NCBI RefSeq assembly: GCF_001949145.1
Contig: NW_019091385.1
Coordinates: forward strand, 2,105,002-2,169,001
Direction of reading: 5' to 3'
From: Acanthaster planci
Lineage: Eukaryota; Echinodermata; Asteroidea; Valvatida; Acanthasteridae
Length of the DNA: 64,000 nt
Shown here: positions 34,101-47,447 of the stretch, piece by piece
How the letters are laid out: every line of letters begins with the position of its first letter
Position numbering within the stretch: the first letter of the stretch is position 1
The notes under the pieces: model-generated
The model's input: the letters and a program-made list of their open reading frames with translations, nothing else
Databases searched by the model: none
Told to the model about the DNA's origin: nothing
Made by a program: the position numbers and the translations under genes

Positions 34101-37100
34101 TGGCTGTTTTCATGACACCTTTTTTCAATTTTCAGCTTTCCTGTTAATTTGTGAAAGTTTACGATGAGCTTCTCACTCCCTATCCTGTGCTCAGTGCACT
34201 TATGAACCCAATCTCAAGTGGAGAAAGCAAAGGAAACAAATCAGACCTGTCCCTTCCCCCCTTTGATTTCCATCACCTGCTCTGTCCATATTACCACAGC
34301 TGTCGTAAGTCACCTCAAGAATACACAACACAGACCAGTCTGGTTTCCCTTTACATGCTTGCGGTCAACACATGCAACCAAGCTGAACCCAAGTGACATA
34401 TCCAAGGTAATTTTTTTCTCAGAGGAAAAATTGTGGGAAGGAAAAAGTTAATTACATCAAGATGAAACAACATTGTGGAAGTTCCTTCCAGTGGAAACGG
34501 GTTAAGTGCATGTCACAAATGCTGCATAATCCAGTATGTTCAGATTTTTTTCTTTCAAAGAAAAAGTAACTCATTATTTCTCTTCCTGTGTTTTTATGAA
34601 AGCGTTTGTGGCATTGACTTCAAGGAATTACCCTCCTATTTAGAGGATTGACATTTCACTTGCTTGTGCAGGTATAATTACAGAGTAAGGTTTCTCTGCG
34701 ATACATGTACCAGTACAAGTGCCACTATGTAATCACGTGGTGATACTTACCGGATCAGAACTTAGTGCAAGCTTAATAGTGTGACGACAGGAATAAGTCA
34801 ATTAAAGCAGTAAAAATTGTCTTTGTACTCCACTGAATGAAACCTCTTCTTTTGTAGCTTTCACTTTCAAATCAACGTCAAGGATTATTTCTTTTTTTTC
34901 TATGTACATGTAATGACAAAAATAAAGTAATAGAATTCCTGTCACCAAAGTTTGAAATACTGAATTGAAGATTTTAGATAAGAATTGAATCAGCAGTTCT
35001 CTCGTTTTCTCAAATACACATAGGATTTGTTTTTCACACACTAAGAATCCATGCTTTACCTGAAATGTAGTGGACTCCCAAGTTAACGTTTTGACAATTT
35101 TCAGGTCACATCCTTTCCCAAAGTAATGGGTAGGCCTGCATTATGCTGATGCCACCACAAGTAGGTCATACAAAAAAGGACAGTAACATTCTGTCCTTAC
35201 TGCCTAATGGGGGAGTTTCTCTTCCCACTACCACCCCCCTCAAATAAATGAATACTTAAAAACAGGCTGAATAGGAAATGCAGAGCACAAACTTTGTCTC
35301 ATTCGAAGACTAAAAATGGAAATGGTGTAATGAGAGTCTCTCTGACAGAGAGAAGCAGTCTCTGCCCACTGGATCACTTCTTCTGCTCAAGGACAAGGGC
35401 CCAGCTTATTTTGTCCCTGGGCCTAAATGCTGTTACCAGAACCCACAGATCAATTCAGACAGTTTCCCATGTTGAGTGGTCTAATGACAGTTGGGCATCC
35501 AGGATTGACCCCCAATTCCAGTTCCGGATTGGAGGAAGTTTGCAATATGCATTTGGGACAGAACTGATAATGCAGACTTTCTTTTGGAATGAGAGACAAG
35601 CCAATGTGTTGCTCCATTGAAGTACCTGGTGTTGTTTATTTTGGTGATCTGAAATATGTAGGTAAATGACATAGGCCTATAAATGTCCAATTATTAAGAT
35701 GTTCAACACATTTAGGCATAATTCTGCCAATTCAATCAAATTTTGAAATTCTGCAAAATCCAACTGATATTTCAAGGAATGTTATGGCTATGGCCATGAC
35801 TGATGGCAACTGCAAGTTCATAAAAATCTTACATCAAATTTGTCTTTTGCCGATCTCTTTCCCTGGAAGTGCTGAAGTCATTTCTTTGATAATGGATGGG
35901 ACCCCTAAAACTAGGTTTGAACACACACACAAAATCCATCCAGCCAGTAACAGTAATTATAACAATAAACCACAAAACTGAAAGGAAGTCTGCTTGAACA
36001 ACACTTCAGAACTGTTCTTCCATTGTGTTCAGAGAAACATTCAAAATGTCCTTTCTTTTGAACCTAAGAAAAGCTGACTCAATCATGAGTTGAGTTATTT
36101 AGAGGTAAGTGTTTGAATGGGCAAAATGAGTGGACAGGATAGGGCTGGATCACAGCAGCCCTTGGTCAAAGTATGGAGTTATAGCTCCATGGCCAAAGCA
36201 AAGTTTTGATGCAATGACTTCTCTGAAAACCCCGCTGGAAATTTCATTTAAATGCTGGCACTTGAAGGGGGGGTTAAAAGGAGTTCAGCAGAAATTTCCA
36301 CAAACCACATGCAGCCCACTCTATTTTTTTTAAACCACTCCTTGCACGAAAAGATCACGCTCAGCTGTCATTAGGCATGCTGTAAAAGCATCTGCCACAG
36401 GGTCAAGTGGTGCCTGATCACAGTCCATCTGGAAAAGTAGGTGGTGACTCAGTCTTTAAGTCTGAGAATTTCCTGCACTCTTAAAAGTAAAACCAGACAG
36501 GATGAGTTTGGACAAATTCCAGTGCAATTTAAGAAGGTTGGTTTCTATTGTGGATCATTCTAGCATGTGTGTGCATGAAATGAAAGTATTCAAGAAGTAT
36601 TTTGGATCCCTGCATGAGATTCTCCTGAGATCTAAAAAAATGGAAAGCAAATATCTTTCCCAAGAGGAACACGAAGTGCGAATGAAGTAAGTTTAGGCAA
36701 AGCAGAGGCCTTGGCCAATAAAATAACACCCTTAATTATTTTTCTGCAAAAACAGTGATCTCCGAGAAAAAATGGTAAAAACTTCATCTCTTTCATGCAC
36801 TATAAACCTGAACACAACTCTTACTCAATTCTAATTTCTTTTATTGAATTATGTCTGTTTATCCAACAGCACATTCAGTGCCAATTACAGGTTGGAGTAA
36901 AAGTTAAGAAAACAATGAAACAATGTTCAGTTTTAAAGGTGGAAGGAAAACCCTGGAAAAATATTCCAAGGGAAAACCCACAGAATCAGGCAGGGACTGA
37001 AAACCCAATCCACATGCTGACCAAGGTGGAATTCGAAGTGGTGTACCCAGAATTTGTCATGGGGGGGAGAACTTGGACTGGATTTAAATTATTACAGTAT

Positions 37101-39270
37101 TTTAATTACCATTTCCACAAACCATAAACTTCATTAGAGATGACAGCATATTGCACATGGAAGCTGGGATGCATAGCATTACTGGGCCAAAGATTGAAAA
37201 AAAAGTTTCAATTTGTCAGAATGCCTCATTTAAAAATTCCAGACCAGGTTCCAATTTGTCCCATCATGTGCTGGAGGTACACATTACAAGGTAATTCACA
37301 CAAGGCCCTGTCCAAATTTTTGCCTGTGCGCTCTGAATTATGGCTCTTGGTGTCATGAGTTAAACCATTTCATTTACACGTTCCAGGACTGTTGTAATTT
37401 TGCAGGAGGCTGGAAACATCTTGAAGCAGCTGCAACGGCTTATGATTGATAGGCTTCATTCTATGATTTCATATGATTCTTTTCTGGCATCCCAGGGCTT
37501 TTTTATGATGGGGAGACCTTCTTGAGACACACAGAGTCGGCATCGGGTGCAACCATTTGGGCTTTGAATTATCATACCCTCTTTCCACGTTTCATTGTTC
37601 CCACAATCTTTAATGAAGAATGAGCACAATTACTTGAAGCCTGTACAGGGATGCAGGACAGTAGTCCAAGGGAGGGGAGAAGCATCCCCCAGTCTTCCAT
37701 ATCCTCAACATTCTCCAGCAAGCACAAAAGCTTGACAGGCCAGCCACACTTTATTTTCAAAAATTTGTCTGGTATAATGTTGAGATCAATCCAACAAACA
37801 AGGAGCAACATTTATGACAACCACAGGAACTGCAGGTGATCCCGTTTGTAATTTGCAGCAGCACAACTAGTATGGCAGATTTTTTTGTGTCAGAAATCTG
37901 ATGGCATATACATCAAAATTTGAGAAAAACAGACAGGTCAACAAATGAACAGATGTGCAGCAAAGCTGTTGCAGATTAGCCTTCTCCTCATGACCCTGTC
38001 ACACTGAACCCCCAAACCCTGCCAGCCAAGCTGGTGGATAAGCTTCCCATGGTGCAGCTGGCCCTCATGAATTCAGCATTAATCCCTGTGGGGAGGGGAC
38101 CGAGCTATACCAAGCTTGTCATATCATAGTGGCCGTTATTACAGCAGAATGTGGGCATGAACTAAAAGCATGTGACTTCCTAACATCCCCTTTCCCTTAC
38201 TACCGTCCAAGCACCTAAACTGATATTTCCCGTTCATCAGTGAGATCCCTTACCTCACTGCCTACATAATGTAACTTCCAGCCTAAATCATAGATTTTAT
38301 GCCCTTTCACATTAAATGGAATATTCTCCCTTGGGTAATGGTTGAATGAGTCATTGCTAACCCATAATTCCATCCACTGATCGCATGTTCAAAAAAATAA
38401 ACAGAGCACTTAATGTACACAGTCCCATAGCGAAAGTAGTTCCTGCATGTGTACTTTTTTCATCAGCAAAGTAAATGCTCTTTGACAATTGATGCTCTTG
38501 GTAGCATAATTGCCATGCCACTTTTTCGTCTGAAATCCAAATCTAAGCTGATTTCAAAATTTGCCTTGCGTGTGCTCAGAATGTGACAATGGAGTCAAAC
38601 TCATCATTTAAAACTTCGTTCGAGCATGGTTCGAGGCTTCCTAAAACAAACTTAATTCAGCTTTTGTGGCCTTAGATATACTAAAGAAACTAATGCAAAA
38701 AAGTCACTTAAAATTTATCAGCTTCATGTTCCTTTTCAGCTCAAGAAAATTCAGATCTAAGATTGGTCAGAAATTCTGTTCATATAAACTGTAATTTCCA
38801 CAGAGACCTCATTGAATGCTAATCTGTAATCAAGGCATGCACATGAGCAATTCACTATGTTTCCAATACTTCCTTCACAGTTATGTTTTTGTACAATTCC
38901 CCACCCAAGATTTGACTGACTGGTAGTTTTCCAACTAAAAAGCAGTGATCCTATAAAAAGAAGACCAAGTATGCTCAGATGTCCCTGATAGTTTGAGAAA
39001 ACTTTCCTGATGGCCAGTGCTGTCAACACACGGTATAAACAGAGCCCTCTCTTGAAGGAATGAGAAACACAAAATACATTCTGGAGCAATCACTGGGGAC
39101 TGTCATAAAGCAAGTGAGCAGCACAACATGAACAGTGGGGAACTGTGTCAATATACAGGGTGGATTTCACTGATGTAAAAGCCACATGGTTTGATTTCCA
39201 GGGCCAATGTGACATCAATTTTCGCTGTGATCGAAGAAAATGAGAACAGCTTAGAGGAAATGTTGCAGTA
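31120..39270. other. No gene recognised; gene-desert sequence
   Basis: Open frames (31418-31837 plus, 32240-32506 minus, 36795-37127 plus and others) have no splice partners or homology that I can see. A G10 run lies at 32281 and a G8 run at 32998. Part of this stretch may be regulatory, but there is no strong motif cluster to annotate. Confidence 0.35.
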
Positions 39271-39272
39271 CA

Positions 39273-39437
39273 CAGTCAAACCTCAGCTCCTTTGTACTTG
39301 GTAAATTACCTTGTTATAACAGGAACCTTGTATTATCAGGAATGAAAACATGAAAAACAAAGGATTGGGACCTAAAAATTTCCTTCTCTTAAGCAGAATC
39401 TTGTATTAACAGCGCTCTTGTTAACGAGGCTCAACTG
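39273..39437. mobile_element. pogo/Tigger-like MITE
   Basis: The left end CAGTCAAACCTC and complemented right end CAGTTGAGCCTCGTTAACAA match at 9 of the first 12 bases. TA lies directly after the right end and two bases before the left end. Inner copies of GTTATAAC and GTTAAC follow the usual pattern of CAGT..A.CCTCGTTATAAC ends in pogo/Tigger elements. Length is 165 bp with no ORF. Confidence 0.55.
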
Positions 39438-40084
39438 TAGTTAAAGGTTCCTGCTTTAATCCAAGCTCCAGGTAGATTGACTTCCCTACCTGTGTACACT
39501 GTACATATACCCACAAGGAAGTTGAAGGAAAGGGAGACTTCAAGGCAAGGAAACAACTCATGATCAGAAACACTTGTGAGGAAAAAACAGGAAAAAGAGA
39601 GAACAGTCTTGATCCCTGAAACTTGTTTGATTTTGGAAATAATAGATAACAATAGTCATCTAAACCCTTTGACATTTTTAATCATTGATGACACAAAATT
39701 AAGTAAGCAGTTTGAAAGTCCAATCCAACTCCATTCACAAGCCACTTCCTTTGAAAGCCTATACAATAACGTGAGAAAAGGAGATTTCAAAGTGATGATT
39801 AACCATTTTAAAAGAATGAAAAATCACATTAACTTGTCATCATCTCAGTCACAAATCAAGACCTTTGGTTTTGCAATTTAAGAGTTGGCCAACAGGGCAC
39901 TACTTGTTTATGGCTTCACAGCTCACACAATCTGTTCCAAATCCTCAACAAGTACTTGCCCTGTAATTGATAAGCAACGATACCACTGCAGTCACAGTGC
40001 ATGGCTCATCCCTCTTGAAATGTAATTACCAACAAACACTGCATCCAGGAGCAACAACACCTTTTTACTGTCCATTGTACCATG

Positions 40085-40350
40085 ATTCAAACAGGCCCTC
40101 CAATTAGTGTTGTGGTAGCTTCTGAGCTAAAGACCCAGGAAATCAATTTCTGATGAGGGAGCTGCCAATTACTTCATCCCAGAGCTGTCAATCTGTAATC
40201 GGCTAGCATGCCAGGCATTGGTGGGATTCACCCAATGGCAATCAGGGGTCAACTTGGATCGTTGTAATAACACAATTGATGCTAAGTCTCTAATCTTACA
40301 CAGGCACTGGTGTGAGAAGCAACATGCACAAAAAGGGAATAAAACTGACT
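40085..40350. promoter_or_regulatory. Candidate cis-regulatory block
   Basis: Dense homeodomain-type cores (CCAATTAG, CCAATTAC, ACAATTGATGC), TGTCAATC and CCAATGGCAATC lie in GC-balanced, nonrepetitive sequence. Motif density is suggestive only; conservation cannot be tested here. Confidence 0.2.
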
Positions 40351-43300
40351 GCTGAGCGCAGATATAGTGATGGGGAAGTGAAGGCAAGGCTCAACGTCTC
40401 AGTCATCAATGGAAGGATTTTGAAATAATCACAGCCTGCACTATACTGCCTGTAAATAGCTGAAGTCACAGTCAAATAAATCAGTGAGAGGAATAAAATA
40501 AATAAAAACTAAAAATATCCTACGTTTTCTGAATAACCCTGTCCATGTGTTGAAAGTTCATGCATTGCAAAAACTGTGTGCTTCCATCTTCTATTCACTG
40601 AGTAATAGCGAGTCCGAAAGCCAGACACAAACCAATTTGTTCAGGAAAAAGTCACTGTAAGCCACTTGGGGCTGTTGATTAGTATCTCAGGGACAGATTG
40701 GAGATGACCCTGAAATTAACAACCGGATGTATACAATGTACATGTAATTGATTCATAATCATAATGTACATATGTTGCATTATCGTGATCTGACTGTGTG
40801 AAGGTCCCTTAGCATTGGTTGCATACCAGTGAACAACTGCTTTAAGAGGTGTGAAGCAGATGACAGAGGGTCTTTGACTATGCAGCAGCACCAAGGAGGT
40901 GCACTTGATAATAACAGAATTTTGGTGATGACAAATGTCCAGGAGAAAAAAAAAGGCTGGATCTACAGCTGGTTATGTTACATGCAGCCAGAGGAAGAAA
41001 TTCTTCCCCTTTTTTTCTGGGAGGGGGAAGTAGACTTGCAAACGGAGAACTCACTGCGGTCTGATGTTGTCCCGTCTGTTCTCTTTATTTGCTGTCCACC
41101 AACCAACCATTCACCTTCCCATCCTAGAAATACCACTGAGCAGAAATAAGTTTATCCTAGATCAAGTTGGTGACAAATAACACAATTATAGTGATGACAA
41201 GTTTGAAGGGGGGGGGAGACTTCAAATTGGTTTTTGCAAGCTCCAGGAATAGTGATTGCAAACAGAACCATCAAAGGCATGATGCTCATAGCACAGGAGG
41301 AGGTTAAAATTAGAAACTTTGTCAAAGGCACATCTTTACATGGCTCTGTGATTTTAAACATCAACAATGACAAAATGTGCAAGGATAGTGACTGGATCCC
41401 AACTAGGAAAGAACCAAACAGGGCCAGGTAAAATTAACTATGTTTGAATACAACTCTGAGAATGTAAGCACAATCTCACAACTTGTTGTCTTAAAGGACT
41501 TGTGCTTTTATGTCTAAGAGAAATATATTTCCCAAATTCTATTTCAAGTGCCTCGAAAAACAACCAAAAACCAACTAACACATGCCGGGCAGGCTGCTAA
41601 TGCTTCACCAGCAGCATGTGCAGCCTTTTTGTGCACATAACATAGCTCTGACAGAACCAAACAATCTTTTTTTTGGGGGGGAGGGATTTAAGAAAACCAT
41701 TGCTGTACCCAGACCCTGGGGTTTGTGGTCTTTCTTGACAAGGCACCCCCCATCCATTATAAACCTTTGCTGAATGACCCCCAGTGTTTATTTGTGATAA
41801 CACGTGGTCCCTTCATGGGTGAAATCAGGCAGAAGGCAGGTATGCCCCTGATCCCAACAGCAGATAAAAAGTGAGCCAGGGTTAATTAACTTCCAAGCTA
41901 ATGAAATGAGGAACCCTATGTACCACAGCAGTGTCCCTATCTAAGAGCCACACTGTATCCCTCCAATCAACATTCTATTTTAATGATTAGAAACTGAATG
42001 AAAAAGACTACTTCACAGTCACATGTAACCTGTAACTTTAATTTTTCAAGCATATGACATGACCAGATAGGATCCTGCACCGATCAAGGAGTGGAATCTG
42101 CTTTGATGGACAAGGTACAATAAAGAAGTTATTAATTCCGAGAAGGAATCCTCTTAGACTGGAGCTTGTCACTGCAATTACAAGATCAAATGGTTGCACT
42201 GTTTTACTGTTAATTAGTTTTCACTGTTTTCTGCACAGTTGTACTATTGCGCTCTTGAAGTCCAAGAGGAAACGATCATGGAGCAGAGAAACAGCTTAAA
42301 AATCCTGACACATTCAGCATGGTTGAATCTTAAACCCCACAGATTCGAAGAAACATCATCAAACATTCAAAAGCCTCTGTTAACCAAAATGAGAGGTAAA
42401 ACACTGTATAAACATTTTATCACTAGTAAATGAATCCTGGCTTTAACTGATTTAGATGTTGCCGAATCTAAGTAGTGTTATTTAATCAGCAAACTACTGG
42501 TTCATTTCCATCTTTTATTAGTGTCATCATGATTTCTCAACTAAAATGTGAACCACTTCTAGGTAGGCTGCAGGCTGTCTGCACTGTAAGCATAGCAGAA
42601 TTGCACTGGATTGATGAAACCTTTTAATTACTCCAACTAATGGATAGATTCAGCTATGTACCGGTACTCCTGATCTTATGTTTTATATTGCTTAACACTC
42701 CTTCAAATCATCCACAATCTAAGGTTTTTTTGCCAACCATTTCATCACTCACATGAATGTACGTCATCTCCACAAATTTCACCAGAGAATTGAAGAATGT
42801 AAAGGCATTCAAAACATGGCACAAAAATAAAGGTTATATGCTGTCCTGGTAGCTTTTCATCCAAGGGTGACATAGAGTTTGCCCACAGGAGCCATCATGA
42901 AAGGAAATAGTGTCCTTGTGGCAGGATAAGCCCCACATACATATCACCCAACAATCTTTTATTTATCCAGTTCTCCTCTTGACAAAACTTCTTTAGAAGT
43001 CTGGCTAATGGTACAACAGGCACCCAATCCCCTGCTGGTTGGTCAGAGGCCCAAAAGTGCTGGACTACTGCCACATTAACAATGTTCTGCTTTTCACTGG
43101 TAAACTACGAAAAAAATCTTGGCATGTCAGACAGGGATGGGGGCTCATCTTTTGTGACCATACAGTGTCTTGAATGAAAATATGGGGTTCCTGGAGCCTG
43201 GACTGGAGTCTCCAGAGTCCAGGTGACTGAGCGCAGACCCAGCAGGCATGGAGGCTTCAGTCTTCCCATCCACAAGGCCATCACAATGGCAACAACTGGT

Positions 43301-43437
43301 TACCTGATGGCTAGGCGCCTATGGCCAGTTGTACATGTAGGTTTCCACAGCACTAGTGAATCAACTATACTGTGGGGCCATCCAGTCGCGGATGTCCCTC
43401 ATTAAATTGAGTGCACAGAAGCAGATCTCGGACCCGA

Positions 43438-43910
43438 GTAGGGCTGTACCGTATATCCGATCCATTATTGAATATTCAAATGTTATTTTTTTAATGTGAA
43501 TATTCGAATGCAAAATTCATGAAAAGAAAGGGAGATTTTTCTTGTTTTGAATGAGAAAAGTTGCACTATGGAGGCTTATTTCAAGCAGATTCAACTGAAA
43601 AACAACAGAAAGCTTACGATTCAAAAGTAAATGATTCATTAAAAAAATGTAAAAGGAATAGAAATTTTCAACAGGACAAGACGTATACTTTGTCTTTTTA
43701 TATCTTGCTATATCGTGGCTGGAGATACTCTCAGATGCGAGAAGCAATTATAGTGATTATAATTAACTGTGTGTGTTATTGTAACTTATTTTGTATGTAG
43801 TTTCTTCACCAACAATCTGCCAGTCGGAACAAATGAATATTCAGATATTCAGATTGAACTGAAGGTTGAATATTCGAGGTGTGAATTATTTGAATCAAAT
43901 CAGCCCCTGA
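43438..43910. mobile_element. hAT-like nonautonomous element
   Basis: The left end TAGGGCTGTACCG and complemented right end CAGGGGCTGATTTGA share an AGGG..TG core typical of some hAT ends. Subterminal GAATATTC words occur at both ends (near 43470, 43498, 43831 and 43867). Termini are imperfect and no target duplication is convincing. Confidence 0.4.
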
Positions 43911-44254
43911 GGGAGGATATTATAAAATTTTTTCTAATGTTTCTAATGTTTCAATCACTTTTTCCTCAATCGATAGAAATGCTGTGTCCCCTGGATCACT
44001 GCAATGAATAGAGCATTCTTGTGCCTCTTTGAATCTTTCCCTTACAACCTTATAATATTAATTGAAATGCACAGACCACTAGGGGAAAAAGATAGGCATT
44101 GGGATGTGTGCAACACAAGAAGAAAGAATGAAGCTTCGTGTACTGTAATATCACTGAATTGCTTGATGAATACAAAAGATTTCTGCTCACCAAAATGATG
44201 TGATTAATACGTCTCATTGCCAGTTCTGAGCTTATAAATGAAATGACATGGGCC

Positions 44255-44936
44255 AAAAGCTGTGATTGCACTGGACATTTCCGAGGGTTTTACTGAGCCA
44301 ATAGTCAAATAAAAAATGGTCAAATGTGACCACTGTTCGCACTTGGATTTTCAACATGGAAACATTTTTACTGAGACTTCGGGAGAAGTAACCCAGCTGG
44401 CAGTGCAATGACTTATGAGGGCACTTTGCATAACCTTTCTGCATTTTTTTTCATCCTTATAGACACGTTACCGTCCTCACCATCATCTGGAAATGGTACA
44501 CTCTTAACACTACTTAATCTTCCAACAGTGTCAATGATAATTTCTGCTATGATTGGGAGCAGAAGAGGAACAAATTTACAGTAAATATTCCCCACATGGC
44601 ACACCACAGCAAAATGTCCAACCCAAGCAAGTGCAGTATGTTAGTTTCCATGTATGAAACATGCTGTTGGGGGAGTGTTGCGCTCGGGCTGGATGTAGGC
44701 TCTACTATACTGGACCACTTTTACCAATTTGTGCTGTCCACACTGGACTTTCCATCTCGGAAAAAGCGTCTCAGGAATTTTTCCTGGGCAGAAGTTGGCT
44801 GGCAAAATGACTGTGCAGCTCTGTAAAAGTTACTGAGAGGACAACTTTCTGGGATGTCCACACTGGACTTAAAATAGGAAAAGTAACCATCATCTCAGTA
44901 CGCTGGACCAAAAATGTCTGGTGCGGCCAGGGCTTT
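44255..44936. mobile_element. Inverted-repeat family copy 2
   Basis: It has AAAAGCTGTGATTGCACTGG at the left and AAAGCCCTGGCCGCACCAGAC (complement) at the right. It is collinear with copy 1 over nearly its full 682 bp (GTCAAATAAAAAATGGTC, CATCATCTGGAA, TTGGACTTTCC/CTGGACTTTCC, GTAACCATC.TCTCAGTA). Copy 2 is more diverged at its right end. Confidence 0.7.
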
Positions 44937-45104
44937 AACCCATAAGCCATTGAGACAGAAGACAGGAATAGGAACCAACATTGGCAGACATAGCTCATTA
45001 AAAACAACACACAAACAAAAATAAAAAAACAACAAACTGAGAGCCACCTGTGGGCTCCATCCCTTGCATACTTCCTCTCTTCTCACTTCTCCCAGCATGT
45101 CTGC

Positions 45105-45265
45105 TGCAAGTGTAGTTAATTAGCTGAAGGATTCTAGCTCAAGCTGTCCAATCTGAATGCATGGGGTCCTACAAATTGACATCTGACAGAACCCTCTGAT
45201 TAAATGACAATTTCCAAACAGGTGCAAATTAGGTGAAAAACTGGGGTCAAAGAACTCAGAAATGT
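45105..45265. promoter_or_regulatory. Candidate cis-regulatory block
   Basis: Within 160 bp lie TTAATTAG, TGACAGA, CTGATTAAATGAC, an E-box CAGGTG, and GGGGTCAAAG (nuclear-receptor or TCF-like). The sequence is outside any repeat arm that I found. Enhancer function is inferred from motif clustering alone. Confidence 0.2.
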
Positions 45266-46055
45266 AGTGGAATGCTAGCATTGTGATTGAAAGGGTCATG
45301 AATTAGTGAATTTGTTTTGAATAACGGTTTATCTCTCCATTCCGATGTAAGTATACTTCTCAGTTTTTAGTACAATACAATAAACCACTTACAAGGCACT
45401 AAGTCCCTGACTTGGCCCAAGATCTGTACACTGGGCTAATGGAAAAAACACATCCCTTCTTGTGAAGTGCCTTGCACCTCCCCCATACCTTGGCTGAAGA
45501 CCTTTATAATAAGGTCCAGGGGATGGCAGATCTGCTGAAGCAATTATTCTTTGTTTTATGTCCCTTTCTCCCCAAGTGTCATTAACTTGGATGCTATGGA
45601 GCCAAAACTGAGTGCAAGTGATACCTGTGGCATGTCACCCGAATTATATTCAGTCCCAGTTGATGAATAAAAATTGGAAATTAAATGAGAAGTAATTACA
45701 ACTTAAGACTGAAATTTGTTGTGGTGCCGGGAAGGTCAGAGGCTGTGGGTGCAGATTACATTTTGATGGCATGGGGCTTGTGATGTGAAGTAAAGCACTG
45801 AGCTGGAACATTGAAGGACACGCGGAAGCTACATGTATCCAGGGTATTGTGGTCTGAATAAGAGATTTTGTGCACATTTCTTCCATCAGTATCAGAGTTT
45901 CTTTTTGAATTCTCTCTTTCTGTCACAGATAACACCAAAGAAATGAAAGGATGTTTACCAGTGAAATGGGACCTAAGTGAAACACAGTGTATTAATTGTG
46001 AGTGGGAGAAGTGTTACCTGGTATAACAAGCGATAGAGAAATTCTGATAGCGTTT

Positions 46056-46640
46056 TCAGGTCAGTTGCATCCATAGCAGGGTTTTATTCAATCCAACCAG
46101 AGCAGTGTCAGGAAGCAGTCCAAGAAATGCAAACCACACTGGAAAGTGCCAGGGTTCTTTTTTTATGTTTCTCTCTCTCTCTTTTTGGTTGAGCAACCCT
46201 GGGAAAACTGCCAATGAAATCGGAAGTCCTGTGAATAGCCAGCCCACTGGCTTTGTTGTTGGGAACACAGCCTGACTCAGGTGATTAGTTCCAAATCTAA
46301 TCCTGTTGCACTGGTCGTCACTGAAGCAGAAATCAGCATTGTGGAGCATGGGAGGAGGGCAATGAGAAAGGGCTAGAGAGTGGAGGGGGAGCTGTTTCAC
46401 TCGCCGTAGTGAGTTTCCTACCATGCATGAAGTAGCAGGGGAACAAAACATTAATTTTTTATTGCACCAAGACGCCAACGCACTACTGGCACTATTTGTT
46501 ATTTTTATAGTAGGAAAGAAAAAACTCGAATCAGGTCCTCGGGGAAGGAAGAAGATAGTGGGTGTTGCATAAATGAACTCCATCTGAAGAAAAATTAAAA
46601 AGGAATGAGACAGAATGAGACACTTATGGAACTTGAACAC
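46056..46640 (-). CDS. Longest ORF in the window, doubtful
   Basis: 194 codons open on the minus strand. It is rich in hydrophobic and cysteine/histidine residues with no recognisable domain, and includes a purine-tract-derived segment (KERERN). An AG acceptor lies within it (tttttcttcag before MEFIYATPT). In about 128,000 codons of six-frame sequence an ORF near this size is only mildly unexpected, so it is probably chance or a diverged unknown exon. Confidence 0.12.
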   Translation of the reverse strand: MFKFHKCLILSHSFLIFLQMEFIYATPTIFFLPRGPDSSFFFPTIKITNSASSALASWCNKKLMFCSPATSCMVGNSLRRVKQLPLHSLALSHCPPPMLHNADFCFSDDQCNRIRFGTNHLSQAVFPTTKPVGWLFTGLPISLAVFPGLLNQKERERNIKKEPWHFPVWFAFLGLLPDTALVGLNKTLLWMQLT

Positions 46641-47447
46641 ACTACCAGTACAACTAAGGGGTTATGCATCGCAATACAACATAAAATTTAAATCAATTAT
46701 TCAGTTTAGGTAATGCATGTGTGCATGCTCATGCTTCTAAAATCTCATTATGTGAGCATGTACAGTACATTTGGTCCAACACTTCTGACCTCATACAGCA
46801 GACTTTAATGTGTTTAAACTGGGATTTTACTTGATTGGGGCAAGGTGGGAGGGGGGATTAGCTCAATTCAAGTCCTGTCTGAAGCTATTCAGGGATTAGG
46901 TTAAATACCTGGGGTAAAATCACAGCTAATCCTTTGGAAATTGAGGATAAGAGTGAAAGGGGAACAGACAGTATACATGTATATATGCACAAAGGTCAAA
47001 GCAGACCAGGACAAGATTTATCAACATCCATTGAAGTAGACCATTACCCATTTTACTACCAGAAACCGTGAAATTTACCAGAAAAAAAGGACATGCTGAC
47101 CTTTTGTATGTAAATCTAGACCTGAGAATTCACCAGCAACAACAGAATTTTGTTTTGGACCAAAAACAAAATACCTAAGTATGGCAAAATTGAGTCTCCT
47201 ATCTTGAACTGTCTTCATCTTAAGTTGAAGCACTGAGTGTTCAACAAGACTATATTTAAGGAGGAGTTAAAGATGTGTCAGGGTTATTAAGCAAGTTTAA
47301 GTACTCATGTTTTGACTGAAACCAAAGTGTAGAAAAGGCTTGCTTGTGTTTTAAAAATCTGTGTATGGACCAAAGGATTATATGTTACAGTCCTTGAAAC
47401 TTTCATAGAACAAGTCACATGCAAAGTAGCTAGGATGTAAACTTGTA

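Noticed and set aside
44004-44607. Short ORFs around copy 2 of the repeat family
   Set aside because: They lie largely within or next to the transposon copy and have no counterpart frame conserved in copies 1 and 3.
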